64,000 nucleotides of DNA from Paenibacillus andongensis (GCF_025369935.1 NZ_CP104467.1:945001-1009000); one strand, 5' to 3'. Positions 53,843 to 63,340 are shown, counted from the first letter of the stretch. Notes: generated from the letters alone by a model not told the origin. A program made the numbers and translations.

Positions 53843-54150
53843 GCTGTAAAGATATTTTTCATCGTTACAGATGCGAGGGGATGTGGAATCGTGTCAGTAA
53901 CGATGTTTTTCATTCTTACAGACGAGAAAAAAGCAGTTTCATGCGCTGAGCGAGGCTGTAAAGATATTTTTCATCGTTACAGATGCGAGGGGATGTGGGA
54001 TCGTTTCTGTAACGATGTTTTTCATCTTTACAGACGAGAAAAAAGCAGTTTTATGCGCTGAGCGAGGCTGTAAAGATATTTTTCATCGTTACAGATGCGA
54101 GGGGATGTGGGATCGTTTCTGTAACGATGTTTTTCATCTTTACAGATGAG
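53843..54150 (+). repeat. 112-bp tandem array of paired palindromes
   Basis: Units start at 53843, 53955 and 54067 (period 112, about 2.75 copies). Each holds two 27-bp elements with arms beginning CTGTAA and ending TTACAG. The six elements start at 53844, 53895, 53956, 54007, 54068 and 54119, alternating 51 and 61 bp apart. Within an element the two arms have one mismatch. Between neighbours the arms are exactly complementary: CTGTAAAGAT with ATCTTTACAG and CTGTAACGAT with ATCGTTACAG. No ORF is maintained. The rest of 53738-54317 shows no gene. Confidence 0.9.
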
Positions 54151-54317
54151 AAGATAACGGATTGGTATCTAACGAGCGAGTGATAGCAAAGAGAAGTCGT
54201 TCCCCATGCTCAAACGTCAAGACATCATTCCCGAAGAGTGGTATCTTTAAAGTATAGGGCGAATTTCAACGGGATGGTTAATTGATAGTACGTCCGTTTG
54301 TCGTAAGGGGGCTGTAA

Positions 54318-55082
54318 ATGGAAACGTATATTATTACAGGTGGTTCAAAAGGACTCGGCGCTGCGATCATCCAGCAGCTTCTGCAGCAGGGAGCTGCGAT
54401 TCACTGCATTTCCCGCAGCGACAGTGAAGCTTTGCGCCAAGAGGCGCTGCGCGCGGAAGGTACGCTTACCTTCCACGCTTACGACTTGGCGGACACGCAA
54501 GGGCTGGATTCGCTCGTGGAGCGAATCCTCAGCACGGTGGATGAAGCGGATTCCATCACGCTCATCAATAATGCTGGCCTGCTCGAGCCGATGACGTCGA
54601 TCGGCCGAGCAGACCCTGTTGACCTGCAGCGCAGCCTGCAGGTCAATCTCATCGCGCCCGCGTTGCTGACGAACAGCTTCATTCGGCTCACGCAGACTTG
54701 GCCGATTGTGAAGCGGGTCGTGGGCATCTCCTCGGGCGCGGGGAGAAAGCCCTACCCCGGCTGGGGTGCCTACTGCACCGCCAAAGCCGGGCTTGACATG
54801 CTGACGCGCTGCGTGGGCGTGGAGCAGATGAATGAGCCGCACCCGGTGGAGATTTACTCCGTCGCTCCGGGTGTGGTTGACACGGATATGCAGCGGGAGA
54901 TCCGCGCTGCTGCGGAAGTGGACTTCCCGCAGGTGAACCGTTTCATCCAGCTCAAAGAGCAGGGCGAGCTGCAATCGCCTGAAGCGACTGCCAGGCAATT
55001 GCTCAACCTGCTCCAAACAAATGCTTTCGCGCAAGGCGAGATTGCCGATCTGCGCACAAAAAAGCCCGAATCGTCAGCATGA
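54318..55082 (+). CDS. SDR oxidoreductase (YueD/benzil-reductase or sepiapterin-reductase type)
   Basis: 254 residues. NADP-binding TGGSKGLG, INNAG, and the catalytic Ser and YCTAK (YxxxK) are present, then SVAPGVVDTDMQ. The layout matches Bacillus YueD, a (S)-benzoin-forming benzil reductase related to sepiapterin reductase; the physiological substrate is unknown. The start follows AAGGGGG at 6-nt spacing. The coding sequence is GC-rich, and its terminator overlaps the last codons. Confidence 0.86.
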   Translation: METYIITGGSKGLGAAIIQQLLQQGAAIHCISRSDSEALRQEALRAEGTLTFHAYDLADTQGLDSLVERILSTVDEADSITLINNAGLLEPMTSIGRADPVDLQRSLQVNLIAPALLTNSFIRLTQTWPIVKRVVGISSGAGRKPYPGWGAYCTAKAGLDMLTRCVGVEQMNEPHPVEIYSVAPGVVDTDMQREIRAAAEVDFPQVNRFIQLKEQGELQSPEATARQLLNLLQTNAFAQGEIADLRTKKPESSA

Positions 55083-55093
55083 TTCGGGCTTTT
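55059..55093. terminator. Bidirectional terminator between SDR and mscL
   Basis: AAAAGCCCGAATC and GATTCGGGCTTTT arms. It overlaps the 3' end of the SDR coding sequence and serves both convergent genes. Confidence 0.85.
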
Positions 55094-55099
55094 ACTATA

Positions 55100-55570
55100 C
55101 TATTGAATACTCCCAGACACAGAAGGACCTGATGACAGCTCTGAAGTACAGAACTTACAACGTGTAGCTTGTACGGGAATTTCGGACAAGCAGTGCGGAC
55201 AAGATTTGGATGTTACCACTTTTTCTTTCGGTTCTTCCTTTTTACGGAACTTGCTAAGCTGTTTGACCACTATAAAAATAACAAGTGCAACAATTAAGAA
55301 ATCTAAAAAAGTAGAAATGAATTGTCCATATTTAAGAACAGGGGCGCCCTTGTCTGCAGCAGCTTCTGCAATGGTATTATAGTGTTTACCATTTAATGAA
55401 ATAAACAACTCATTGAAGTTAACTCTGCCCAGCAATAGCCCAATTGGTGGCATGATAACGTCATTCACGATCGACGTAATGACCTTCCCGAAGGCCCCCC
55501 CGATAATAACCCCTACAGCTAGATCTACCATATTCCCTTTGAAAGCAAAATCTTTAAATTCCTTCAGCAT
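55100..55570 (-). CDS. mscL: Large-conductance mechanosensitive channel with C-terminal zinc ribbon
   Basis: 156 residues from ATG 55570 ([10 protein letters not shown]); ATG 55588 would add six residues. TM1 ([20 protein letters not shown]) and TM2 ([20 protein letters not shown]) are standard MscL. The pentameric channel opens under membrane tension on hypo-osmotic shock. Unusually the cytoplasmic end carries CPHC...CKFC, a zinc ribbon absent from classical MscL, joined by a charged KKEEPKEK linker. Confidence 0.92.
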   Translation of the reverse strand: MLKEFKDFAFKGNMVDLAVGVIIGGAFGKVITSIVNDVIMPPIGLLLGRVNFNELFISLNGKHYNTIAEAAADKGAPVLKYGQFISTFLDFLIVALVIFIVVKQLSKFRKKEEPKEKVVTSKSCPHCLSEIPVQATRCKFCTSELSSGPSVSGSIQ

Positions 55571-55692
55571 CGCTTCGCTTACCCCCATGAGAAAATAATT
55601 GTTAGTATTGTAGCATATTTGATTGCACGCAAACAATTGGGGGTAGATTTCGGCTTATCCGTTCAAGGCATTTTTGAGCTGTGGCGATCAAA

Positions 55693-56808
55693 TCAGGTTT
55701 GCTTAATGAATATTTCGCTAAGCGCCTCGATTAATATTATATGATCCTCAGACGTCCCGACTGAAATCCGCACATGATTAGGAAGGTTCCAAGCTCCGCC
55801 ATAACGAATAATAATTCCTTTATTCATCAGCTTTTCATAGATGTTTTTAGCGTCCGGGCCAAGCTCAACCAAGAGGAAGTTACTCATACTGCGTGTGAAA
55901 TTTAAACCCAATCCCTGCAAGCTATCATATAATTGCTCTCTCCCGCGAGCGTTCATTTCACGTGTCGCCTCAAGATGCTGATCATCCCTAATTGCCGCAG
56001 TAGCGCCAACCTGGGCTAATGCATTCACATTGAAGGGTTCTTTGACCTGACGAATACTATGCAAAATGCTTGCGGCCGCGATGCCATACCCAACACGTAT
56101 GCCAGCCAATCCGTATATTTTGGAAAAGGTTTGTGTGACGACAATGGGGTAGCCCAAACGTACAAGCTCCAACCCATCACAATAATCATCTGCAGTTACA
56201 AAGTGACTATAAGCCCCATCGAAAATAACAAGCACATGGGAAGGGAGCTCATCCATAAGCCGATGTAAATCCTGTTTCTTCATATATGTGCCTGTTGGAT
56301 TGTTAGGTGAGCAAATATAAAGTAGCTTGGTTTGTTCCGTTACAGCAGCTAGGATATCGTCAATATCATAACGGTAATCTTCGCGAAGCGGTACTTGCAC
56401 AACACGAGCGCCCATTAAATTAGCCCCGAATTCATATTCGCTAAACGTTGGAGAAGGAACAATAATCTCATCCCCTGGTTCCAAAAATGTCTCCGAGATC
56501 AGCGTGATGAGTTCATCGGCCCCATTAGTTATGAGGACTTCATCAGAAGAAAGCTGTAATTTCTCCGCTATTGCTCCCCTAAGATCAACTGTGTCAGCGT
56601 CTGGGTAGCGATGGATATCGGTCAAATAAGATTGAATGGCTGTTAGTGCCAGTGGTGAAGGGCCGATAGGATTTTCGTTAGAAGCAAGTTTGGTGACCTT
56701 TTCGATACCTAATTCTCGTTGAACTTCCCAAATGGGTTTCCCAGGAGAGTAAGGCTTCATGCGTGAAAGGACACTGCGTGGGCGAATGTGTTTAATTGTC
56801 CGACTCAT
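55693..56808 (-). CDS. hisC: Histidinol-phosphate aminotransferase
   Basis: 371 residues from ATG 56808, which follows GGGAGTG; the upstream ATG lies at the ribosome binding site. Class I/II aminotransferase with KLASNENPIGPSP, SPNNPTGTY, and the PLP lysine in TFSKIYGLAGIRVGYG. It converts imidazole-acetol phosphate to histidinol phosphate and may also act on aromatic amino acids. It stands alone, outside any his operon, as HisC2-type copies often do. Confidence 0.87.
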   Translation of the reverse strand: MSRTIKHIRPRSVLSRMKPYSPGKPIWEVQRELGIEKVTKLASNENPIGPSPLALTAIQSYLTDIHRYPDADTVDLRGAIAEKLQLSSDEVLITNGADELITLISETFLEPGDEIIVPSPTFSEYEFGANLMGARVVQVPLREDYRYDIDDILAAVTEQTKLLYICSPNNPTGTYMKKQDLHRLMDELPSHVLVIFDGAYSHFVTADDYCDGLELVRLGYPIVVTQTFSKIYGLAGIRVGYGIAAASILHSIRQVKEPFNVNALAQVGATAAIRDDQHLEATREMNARGREQLYDSLQGLGLNFTRSMSNFLLVELGPDAKNIYEKLMNKGIIIRYGGAWNLPNHVRISVGTSEDHIILIEALSEIFIKQT

Positions 56809-56975
56809 AATAATCACTCCCATTTCATTTAGAAAAAATAATTTAATACGTTACTATAATAATACATTAACTCGTTAAAGTAGTAAAGTAAAAATAAACT
56901 CCATGTCCCATTTTTTGGAGAACATAGTATAATACCCGTATAAGGAAAATTCTTACTAGGGGAAGGGACTGCAGC

Positions 56976-59669
56976 ATGATGGGGAAAAATAGATTTGGTA
57001 TCCGTTCCAAAATTATGATTGGGTATATGTTCATCATTGTCTGTTTAACCATTTCATTTGTATTAGTCAATTCTCAGGTGATTTCCATGCAGAAAGATAG
57101 AAATTATATCATCGAGCATGATTTTGCTGTTCATAATGAAACGAATCGTATCGAAAAATATGTGATGGATATGGAAAGCGGGCAGCGGGGCTACTTACTT
57201 ACGGGTGTGCTCAGCTACTTAGAACCTTACAATGTAGGAGAGTCGAAATGGAGGGAATCCTACAGCCGTCTCAGCCAGCTAACTCGAGGTAATCCTATAC
57301 AGGAGCAAAATCTTTCTTCCATTAAGGCGTCAATCGAACGATGGCTGCAGCAGAGCGGAGGAAACTCCCTATCATCAACGAGAAATAACGTAAATAACGA
57401 AACAAATTTTGATTATAATTTTTTACTGGGGAAGCAAATTATTGATGACATACGCTCACAGTTGGATCGCTTTCGCAGCGTCGAAATGGGTCTTACGAAG
57501 GAAAGAGCGGCACACTTAGATGCACAGAATCAAATGCTTACCAAGTCTTTATTCGCCATGTTAACGCTTGTTGTTATATTTTCAATGGCCGCATCCTTAT
57601 TAATTTCCCGATCTATCGTAGGGACGATTAAGCAAGTAACAAGAAGTATTTTGAATTTAAGTTCATCGAAGAGAGATCGTTCTAAACGTATACAAGTTAC
57701 TATGAATGATGAGGTAAAAGATCTTGCGGAAGCAACGAATGTTCTGCTTGAGAATCAAGAAGAGATGGAGTGGCAGCAGCGAAAATTAACGGAAGTCGTT
57801 CATATGCTTCAAGGAATTTCGGATCTAGAAACACTTGGGAAATCTTTTATAAGTAAAGCGGCTGAGCTGTTTGACGCTTCTTTCGGCATTCTTTATCTTC
57901 GTTCTTCTTATGAAGGCAAGGATTCTATGGTTAAGTTAGCTTCTTATGCGGTCATGGGGGGGAGCGATGGCATTGGAGTTTATCACTTCCAATTGGGTGA
58001 AGGACTAGTCGGTCAATGTGCGGTAGAGAAGCGAATGTATCACCTAACCAATGTACCAGATAGTTACATTACCCTATCGTCTGGACTCGGAGCTGCGAAG
58101 GCTAAAAGTGTTTTGATCGTACCCATTTTACATAACAATGAAGTTATTGCTGTCATGGAGCTGGCCTCTTTTGATAAATTTACTTCGCTGCAGCTCGAGC
58201 TGCTTGAAGATATTCTCGAAGTATTAGGGACAATTGTACATAGTGTGCAAACGCGTGTTGAGGTTGAGCGGCTTCTAAAAGAATACCAGATCATGACGGA
58301 AGAACTTCAAATGCAACAAGAAGAACTGCACATGACGAATGAACAGTTGGAGGAACAGAATCGCTATGCGGAAGAACGGTCACGGGAACTAGAGAATATT
58401 AAAGCATCTTTTGAAGAGCATGCGATTCAGCTGCAGCAAAGTTCTCAATATAAATCGGAATTTTTGGCGAATATGTCACATGAACTACGTACTCCATTAA
58501 ATAGTGTGCTTATTCTTTCCCAAATGCTCCAAGAAAATAAGCAGGGTTCGTTGACCAAAGAAGAGCAAGAGTACGCCCGGGTCATTCATTCTTCAGGGAA
58601 TGATCTTCTGCATCTGATTAACGATATTCTCGATCTATCCAAAGTCGAAGCTGGCAAATTAGATATTCATGTCGGTGAAATGAATGTATCAGAGCTTCCT
58701 GATATATTGAAAAGTCAATTTGACAAGGTGGCCGAACAGCAAAATCTCACTTTCAACATTTCACGCGATTCACAGGTACCAGACATTTTCTATACAGATG
58801 AACAACGATTATCCCAAATTATTAAAAATTTACTCTCGAATGCCTTTAAATTTACACATAAGGGCTCCGTTCAGGTGATTTTGAGTATGTGCAGCGAGGA
58901 GCAGATTAGAGAGTTTCTGCCATTGGCTAAACATAAACAAGTTATGGCCCTATCCGTCAAAGATACAGGGATTGGGATATCTCCTGAGAAGCAGCAACTG
59001 ATCTTTGAACCGTTTCGCCAGGCGGATGGAACAACGAATCGTAAATACGGAGGGACAGGCCTTGGGTTATCGATAAGCCGTGAATTAGCCCGACTTCTCG
59101 GTGGCAGGGTTATCATGCAAAGCGAAGAGGGGGTTGGAAGTACCTTCACGCTTTATGTTCCATCATTAGAGCAAGTCTTTAACGAGACTGAATCTATGCA
59201 GAAGGAAGCTGCAGCAGCGTCTTCCCCGATGATAAGTGACTTTCTGCTTAGGGATGCCTATAAGAAAGCTGCTGATCCAGCAGAGAGGAACAATTTCAGC
59301 GGAAGAAAAGTACTTGTCGTCGACGATGACGTTCGGAATGTGTTCGCTCTAAGCAATGCTTTTGAGAAAGAAGGCATACTGGTTAGCGTTGCCCATAATG
59401 GACAAGAATGTTTGGAGATCATGAAGCAAGATCAAGATATCGACCTCATACTTATGGATATCATGATGCCTGTTATGGATGGTTACGAAGCCATGCGGAT
59501 GATTAGGAAAGATACCCGATTTGAAAAAGTGCCGATTATCGCATTGACGGCCAAGGCCATGAAACAGGATAGAGACATTTGCTTGCAAGCAGGAGCTTCT
59601 GATTATATTAGCAAACCGCTTAATTTAAGCCAATTGATGTCCCTTATGCGTGTATGGCTGACCAAATAG
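56976..59669 (+). CDS. CHASE3-GAF hybrid histidine kinase with receiver
   Basis: 897 residues. Helix 1 (about 12-32), CHASE3 sensor (38-180: ESGQRGYLLTG), helix 2 (about 188-208), HAMP, GAF (about 285-420), a coiled coil (425-485), HisKA with H502 in MSHELRTPLNS, HATPase_c (about 600-725, DTGIGIS and GTGLGLSISREL) and a C-terminal receiver with D828 in LILMDIMMP. It senses an unknown signal through CHASE3 and passes phosphate internally to the receiver. It is an orphan; no output regulator or phosphotransfer protein is adjacent. A -10 box TATAAT lies at 56928-56933. Confidence 0.93.
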   Translation: MMGKNRFGIRSKIMIGYMFIIVCLTISFVLVNSQVISMQKDRNYIIEHDFAVHNETNRIEKYVMDMESGQRGYLLTGVLSYLEPYNVGESKWRESYSRLSQLTRGNPIQEQNLSSIKASIERWLQQSGGNSLSSTRNNVNNETNFDYNFLLGKQIIDDIRSQLDRFRSVEMGLTKERAAHLDAQNQMLTKSLFAMLTLVVIFSMAASLLISRSIVGTIKQVTRSILNLSSSKRDRSKRIQVTMNDEVKDLAEATNVLLENQEEMEWQQRKLTEVVHMLQGISDLETLGKSFISKAAELFDASFGILYLRSSYEGKDSMVKLASYAVMGGSDGIGVYHFQLGEGLVGQCAVEKRMYHLTNVPDSYITLSSGLGAAKAKSVLIVPILHNNEVIAVMELASFDKFTSLQLELLEDILEVLGTIVHSVQTRVEVERLLKEYQIMTEELQMQQEELHMTNEQLEEQNRYAEERSRELENIKASFEEHAIQLQQSSQYKSEFLANMSHELRTPLNSVLILSQMLQENKQGSLTKEEQEYARVIHSSGNDLLHLINDILDLSKVEAGKLDIHVGEMNVSELPDILKSQFDKVAEQQNLTFNISRDSQVPDIFYTDEQRLSQIIKNLLSNAFKFTHKGSVQVILSMCSEEQIREFLPLAKHKQVMALSVKDTGIGISPEKQQLIFEPFRQADGTTNRKYGGTGLGLSISRELARLLGGRVIMQSEEGVGSTFTLYVPSLEQVFNETESMQKEAAAASSPMISDFLLRDAYKKAADPAERNNFSGRKVLVVDDDVRNVFALSNAFEKEGILVSVAHNGQECLEIMKQDQDIDLILMDIMMPVMDGYEAMRMIRKDTRFEKVPIIALTAKAMKQDRDICLQAGASDYISKPLNLSQLMSLMRVWLTK

Positions 59670-59722
59670 AAAGACCTTTGACTCTATCCATTTTTGGATG
59701 CGGTCAAAGGCCTTTTTATTTT
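59670..59722 (+). terminator. Terminator after the hybrid kinase gene
   Basis: Arms AAAGACCTTTGACT and GGTCAAAGGCCTTT with an inner ATCCA/TGGAT stem, then TTTTATTTT. Confidence 0.87.
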
Positions 59723-59748
59723 ATGTGATTAATCATTAATATAATAAC

Positions 59749-61899
59749 TTATTTCTTCAAGTCCAAACGCACATCGCGACCATCGTCTTGTACAGATAGC
59801 TCTTTACCAGCAGTTTTCAGGGAATTTGCGTACTTCACCCAAGCGTCCAGCATGATCGCGCCATCTTTCCAATCCTTCACTTCTCCGAATACCGTAAAGC
59901 CATCGCCACTGCCAGTAGCCATGAAATCATTGGTTGTTACTTTGAATGTACGGTCAGTATTAAACTTGCCATCGACATAGATAGGAGTGCCATCTACCAG
60001 GGTGATTTTGGAATATTTCTCACCGAGCGGCTTCGTGCTGTCCCATTCAACTTTCAAACCTGAGAATTGAATAGCCGGAAGATTGGAATACTTGTCCGTA
60101 ACTTCGAGCGCTTTTTTGATTTGTTCAGCAGTCATTGTCCCCGTAACGTTGTAATTGCCGAAAGGGAACACTTCAAACATTTTGCTGTAAGTCAGCTCAC
60201 CTTTGTCTACATCAGCGCGAATACCGCCAATATTAGTGAAGGCAATATCGGATTTCTCAGAAGCGCGCATGGCATCTGTGATGCTGTTTCCTAATTGGGA
60301 AGCGCCGTCGCGGTCAACTCCGCCATTGACTGCAAAACGGAAAGATTTACGAGTTAGCGGCTCTGCAGCAACGACTTCAACTTCTCCGGATTTCGCCGAA
60401 ATTTTGGCTTTATAATCCTCTACCGTTTGGTGAATCTTCGCGTCAGCCGTTGTCAGGTTCGTATATGTTTCTAGCAAGCTTGCATTCGAGGATACGACTT
60501 GCTTTGTGGATTTATCTACAAACAATTGAATGTGTCCAACCGCATACAGCCAGCTTTGAGCCTCAACTACAGGAATACCATTCACGATACCGGCAACACG
60601 CATATGGGAGTGACCGCCAACAATCGCATCAAGGGTACCATTCCCAGTACCTTTTGCAAGATCAGCAAGCTCACTAATGATTTCAGCAGACTTTTGGTTT
60701 TGCTCACCTGGTAGGTGGGAGGTAACCATAATGATGTCTACACCTTTAGCGCGCAGCTCGGCAGACAATTCTTTAGCCATTGGAATAGGATTTACAAAGG
60801 AAAGGCCTTCAATGTTTGTTGACTTTGTTGTCGTAGTCGTTTGTGGTGTTGCGAAACCGATGATACCGATTTTCAGGCCATCTTTTTCAACGATCACGTA
60901 GGGCTGTGTCCAGTCAACGCGTTTACCTGTTTTATCATCAATAATATTTGCCCCGAGAATAGGGAATTTAGCTTTCTTAATATTATCGATCAGTACGTCA
61001 CGACCGAAGTCGAACTCATGGTTGCCGATAGCCGCGGCATCATATTGCACTTGCGCCATCGTATCCATCACGGATTGACCATTTGTCGTATTGGAAATCA
61101 GTGTTCCTTGCCATGCGTCTCCGCCGTCAACAACGACCGTTCCTTTTGGATTTACAGCACGGAAATCGGTCACGATACCGCCGAGTGTTTCGATACCGCC
61201 TTGACCTTGATTTCGCTTTTTATCAAAGCCGACTTCGATTTTACCGTGAATATCGTTCGTAGTTAAAATATCAACCACTTTAAATAAAATAGGCTTAAGT
61301 GCTTTAGCTACTTCATCACGTGTTACTTCCGCAGTAGGATTGAAGTTACCGTCAAGGGTAGGTGTGAAAATTCCGCTGATGACAGCATATGCCACATAAG
61401 GGCGGGATTCTTTAGCGATGGAGGAGGAATCTTTGAAGTAGTTCAACACATTCTCGTTCACTTTTGGCAGTTGGCCGCCAGTTACGACTTTAACGATTAA
61501 CTCAGCAAGCTCTTGACGAGTAACGGCAGCATTTGGGTGAAACGTACCGTCAGCAAAGCCGCTAATGAGTTTAGCTGCAACGGCATTCGCAACCGCCTGT
61601 TTTTGCCAATTCGCAAGGTCCGTGAACGTGACAGAACCAAGATCTGCACTTTTCAGCTTGGCAGCACGGTTAATCATTGTTACCACTTCCGCACGAGTAG
61701 CGGCATTTGCTCCACGGTAGTCCGAATCCCCGTAGCCCTCAATAGCGCCGTTATCAATGGCAAGACGCATGTCTGACTTCATTGAAACAGGAGAAGAGGG
61801 AGCTGCTGTTTCGGCAAATGCTAGACTGCCAGCGAAAGAGCTAGTAAGAACGGTAACAAGAGCGAGCGCTGTAAGGCGGGTGGTCAATGTTTTTTTCAT
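59749..61899 (-). CDS. S-layer-anchored 5'-nucleotidase / metallophosphatase
   Basis: 716 residues. A signal peptide (1-29, ending AFA) is followed by three SLH domains (about 40-215: IEGYGDSDYRGANAATRAE, ISGFADGTFHPNAAVTRQE, then a third). A metallophosphatase domain (about 211-440) has TTNDIHGKIE, GNHEFDFG and GHSH. The 5_nucleotid_C domain (about 510-700) ends with TGSGDGFTVF. It hydrolyses extracellular nucleotides to nucleosides, which adenosine deaminase (add, 7 kb away) could use after uptake. Bound to secondary cell-wall polymer through SLH. Confidence 0.93.
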   Translation of the reverse strand: MKKTLTTRLTALALVTVLTSSFAGSLAFAETAAPSSPVSMKSDMRLAIDNGAIEGYGDSDYRGANAATRAEVVTMINRAAKLKSADLGSVTFTDLANWQKQAVANAVAAKLISGFADGTFHPNAAVTRQELAELIVKVVTGGQLPKVNENVLNYFKDSSSIAKESRPYVAYAVISGIFTPTLDGNFNPTAEVTRDEVAKALKPILFKVVDILTTNDIHGKIEVGFDKKRNQGQGGIETLGGIVTDFRAVNPKGTVVVDGGDAWQGTLISNTTNGQSVMDTMAQVQYDAAAIGNHEFDFGRDVLIDNIKKAKFPILGANIIDDKTGKRVDWTQPYVIVEKDGLKIGIIGFATPQTTTTTKSTNIEGLSFVNPIPMAKELSAELRAKGVDIIMVTSHLPGEQNQKSAEIISELADLAKGTGNGTLDAIVGGHSHMRVAGIVNGIPVVEAQSWLYAVGHIQLFVDKSTKQVVSSNASLLETYTNLTTADAKIHQTVEDYKAKISAKSGEVEVVAAEPLTRKSFRFAVNGGVDRDGASQLGNSITDAMRASEKSDIAFTNIGGIRADVDKGELTYSKMFEVFPFGNYNVTGTMTAEQIKKALEVTDKYSNLPAIQFSGLKVEWDSTKPLGEKYSKITLVDGTPIYVDGKFNTDRTFKVTTNDFMATGSGDGFTVFGEVKDWKDGAIMLDAWVKYANSLKTAGKELSVQDDGRDVRLDLKK

Positions 61900-62019
61900 G
61901 TGTTAAAAATTCCTCCTTCAAATTAATAGAACCTCGGTTAATAAACCCATCTATTAGTATAAGGGGAAATGGTAGATTTTGAGAAGTAAAGAAATTATTA
62001 TAATATGAAACAAGGATAA

Positions 62020-62102
62020 ACGACTCCGTCGTCCTTCAGGACGAGCGCGTTTGTCAAGGTAGATGCGAAGCAAAAGTATAAAGCTTATACTTTCTTATCT
62101 AC
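62020..62102. other. Two stem-loops upstream of the nucleotidase gene
   Basis: First, AAACG...CGTTT around CGTCCT-TC-AGGACG (62020-62054). Second, GTAGAT...ATCTAC (62059-62102) around AAGTATAA-AGC-TTATACTT. Both lie between the terminator of the upstream hypothetical gene and the nucleotidase start, so they may form its leader. They match no riboswitch I can name. Confidence 0.5.
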
Positions 62103-62106
62103 GAAC

Positions 62107-62145
62107 AAAAAAAGCCATTAACCTTTCAGAGGTTACGTGGCTTGG
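62107..62145 (-). terminator. Terminator of the 92-residue hypothetical gene
   Basis: On the minus strand, arms AAGCC-GTAACCT and AGGTTA-GGCTT, then seven T. The stop codon of the gene lies inside the stem. Confidence 0.82.
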
Positions 62146-62411
62146 CGTTCCGTATAAACTTCAAAATGATAGATTGTATTGCGTGTCAGTACCCGGAAAT
62201 CCATTCCGTCCAGATCTATTGCTTGAACTCTAGTTGTTTTGAAAGGTATATATTGATGGACGCCTGATAGGATCATTGGGCACCCAACTTCAGTAGGGTT
62301 CATTTCACGAAATGTATGCCCTTGTATTTCATCAAAATTGAATCGTTCTGATCGATGCTTGGGCGTAATCCCATCCACTTCATAGATTTGAAGAAGCTTT
62401 AGTAATCTCAT
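62133..62411 (-). CDS. Hypothetical protein, 92 residues
   Basis: Preceded by AGGGGAGT at suitable spacing and followed by its own terminator, so it is very likely expressed. The sequence (MRLLKLLQIYEVDGITPKHR, then IQGHTFREMNP, VLTRNTIYHFEVYTE) suggests a small mixed alpha/beta protein without membrane segments. No family is recognised. Cytosolic location inferred. Confidence 0.7.
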   Translation of the reverse strand: MRLLKLLQIYEVDGITPKHRSERFNFDEIQGHTFREMNPTEVGCPMILSGVHQYIPFKTTRVQAIDLDGMDFRVLTRNTIYHFEVYTERQAT

Positions 62412-62571
62412 AATCGTACTCCCCTACTTCATCTTCTTTCTACTCTAGTATACACTGACTTTGTTTCTAAGGCGAAATCTACGAACCTAACATAAACCTA
62501 ATAAAGATCTGACACTTTCCTAGATTCCAAAATATACAATTGATTCATTGATATTGGGGGTGTTGGATGGG

Positions 62572-62793
62572 ATGATGCACGCAAAAATCCTTGTCGGAGA
62601 AAAAGAAGTTATTATGTTTTATGAATCTAAGTATCAGGATCATTTACAGATAGCGGCCCAAACCATCATGAAGCATTTATCCAATGCACAGGTGAGAAAA
62701 GTATTTGATGATATTGGTTTGGTCAATATTACGAATAAAGAAGTCACACTCTTCTCGTTGGATGGTGAAATGGAAACGCTTAGTATGACTTAA
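62572..62793 (+). CDS. Hypothetical protein, 73 residues
   Basis: From ATG 62572 with GGGGGTG about 10 nt upstream; an upstream TTG frame is open but less likely. The protein begins MMHAKILVGEKEVIMFYESK and has one amphipathic helix (QDHLQIAAQTIMKHLSNAQV). No family is recognised. It precedes the VOC gene, separated by 69 bp. Confidence 0.6.
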   Translation: MMHAKILVGEKEVIMFYESKYQDHLQIAAQTIMKHLSNAQVRKVFDDIGLVNITNKEVTLFSLDGEMETLSMT

Positions 62794-62862
62794 AGACAGT
62801 CTAGCCCTCTCTTCCTCTTTTCGCTACAATAGAAGGAGATGAATAGAGGAGGTTATGTACAG

Positions 62863-63252
62863 ATGGCAGTTTTGAAAATGGAGCATGTTGGTGTAATGGT
62901 AGCGAACTTGGAAGCATCGATTCGTTTCTATGAAGAAGTGATTGGACTTAAGCACAAAAGTACCTTGCTGCATACAAATGGTGTGATCAAACTTGGTTTT
63001 CTTGGCTTTGAAGTATTAAACGAAACTGAAGTTGAATTAATAGAGGGTTATAACGCGGGTTTACCGCAAGAAGGCAAAGTTCATCATTTGGCTTTTACTG
63101 TGGATGATATTGAAGCGGAATTTACAAGAATCAAAGGATTGGGAGTCGAACAGTTGGATGCTGAGATTACGACCCTTCCGAATGGCTCCGGATACTTCTT
63201 CTTTAATGGTTTAGATGGAGAGCGAATCGAGTTCTTTCAACCTAAGCGTTGA
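62863..63252 (+). CDS. VOC-superfamily protein (glyoxalase / methylmalonyl-CoA epimerase-like)
   Basis: 129 residues from ATG 62863, which follows AGAGGAGG; ATG 62839 has poor spacing. Two beta-alpha-beta-beta-beta modules supply metal ligands H (MEHVGVMV), H (VHHLAFTV) and E (ERIEFFQ). The family includes glyoxalase I, epimerases and antibiotic-resistance proteins; the specific reaction cannot be told. Terminated by a strong hairpin. Confidence 0.85.
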   Translation: MAVLKMEHVGVMVANLEASIRFYEEVIGLKHKSTLLHTNGVIKLGFLGFEVLNETEVELIEGYNAGLPQEGKVHHLAFTVDDIEAEFTRIKGLGVEQLDAEITTLPNGSGYFFFNGLDGERIEFFQPKR

Positions 63253-63306
63253 GTCGTTGATGATACGGTAGATTCGCTTCCCTTCATTACAATGGATTAC
63301 AGCTTC

Positions 63307-63340
63307 AGAGGATGCAGAGGGACTGCATCCTCTTTTTGTT
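63307..63340 (+). terminator. Terminator after the VOC gene
   Basis: Arms AGAGGATGCAG and CTGCATCCTCT around AGGGA, then TTTTTG. It isolates the rrn operon from upstream transcription. Confidence 0.88.

Noticed and set aside
53843..54150. CRISPR array
   Set aside because: Repeats are spaced by conserved, not unique, sequence and no cas genes are present.
54345..55034. 229-codon frame antisense to the YueD-like SDR gene
   Set aside because: The sense protein has every SDR motif, while the antisense one is low-complexity Arg/Leu/His-rich.
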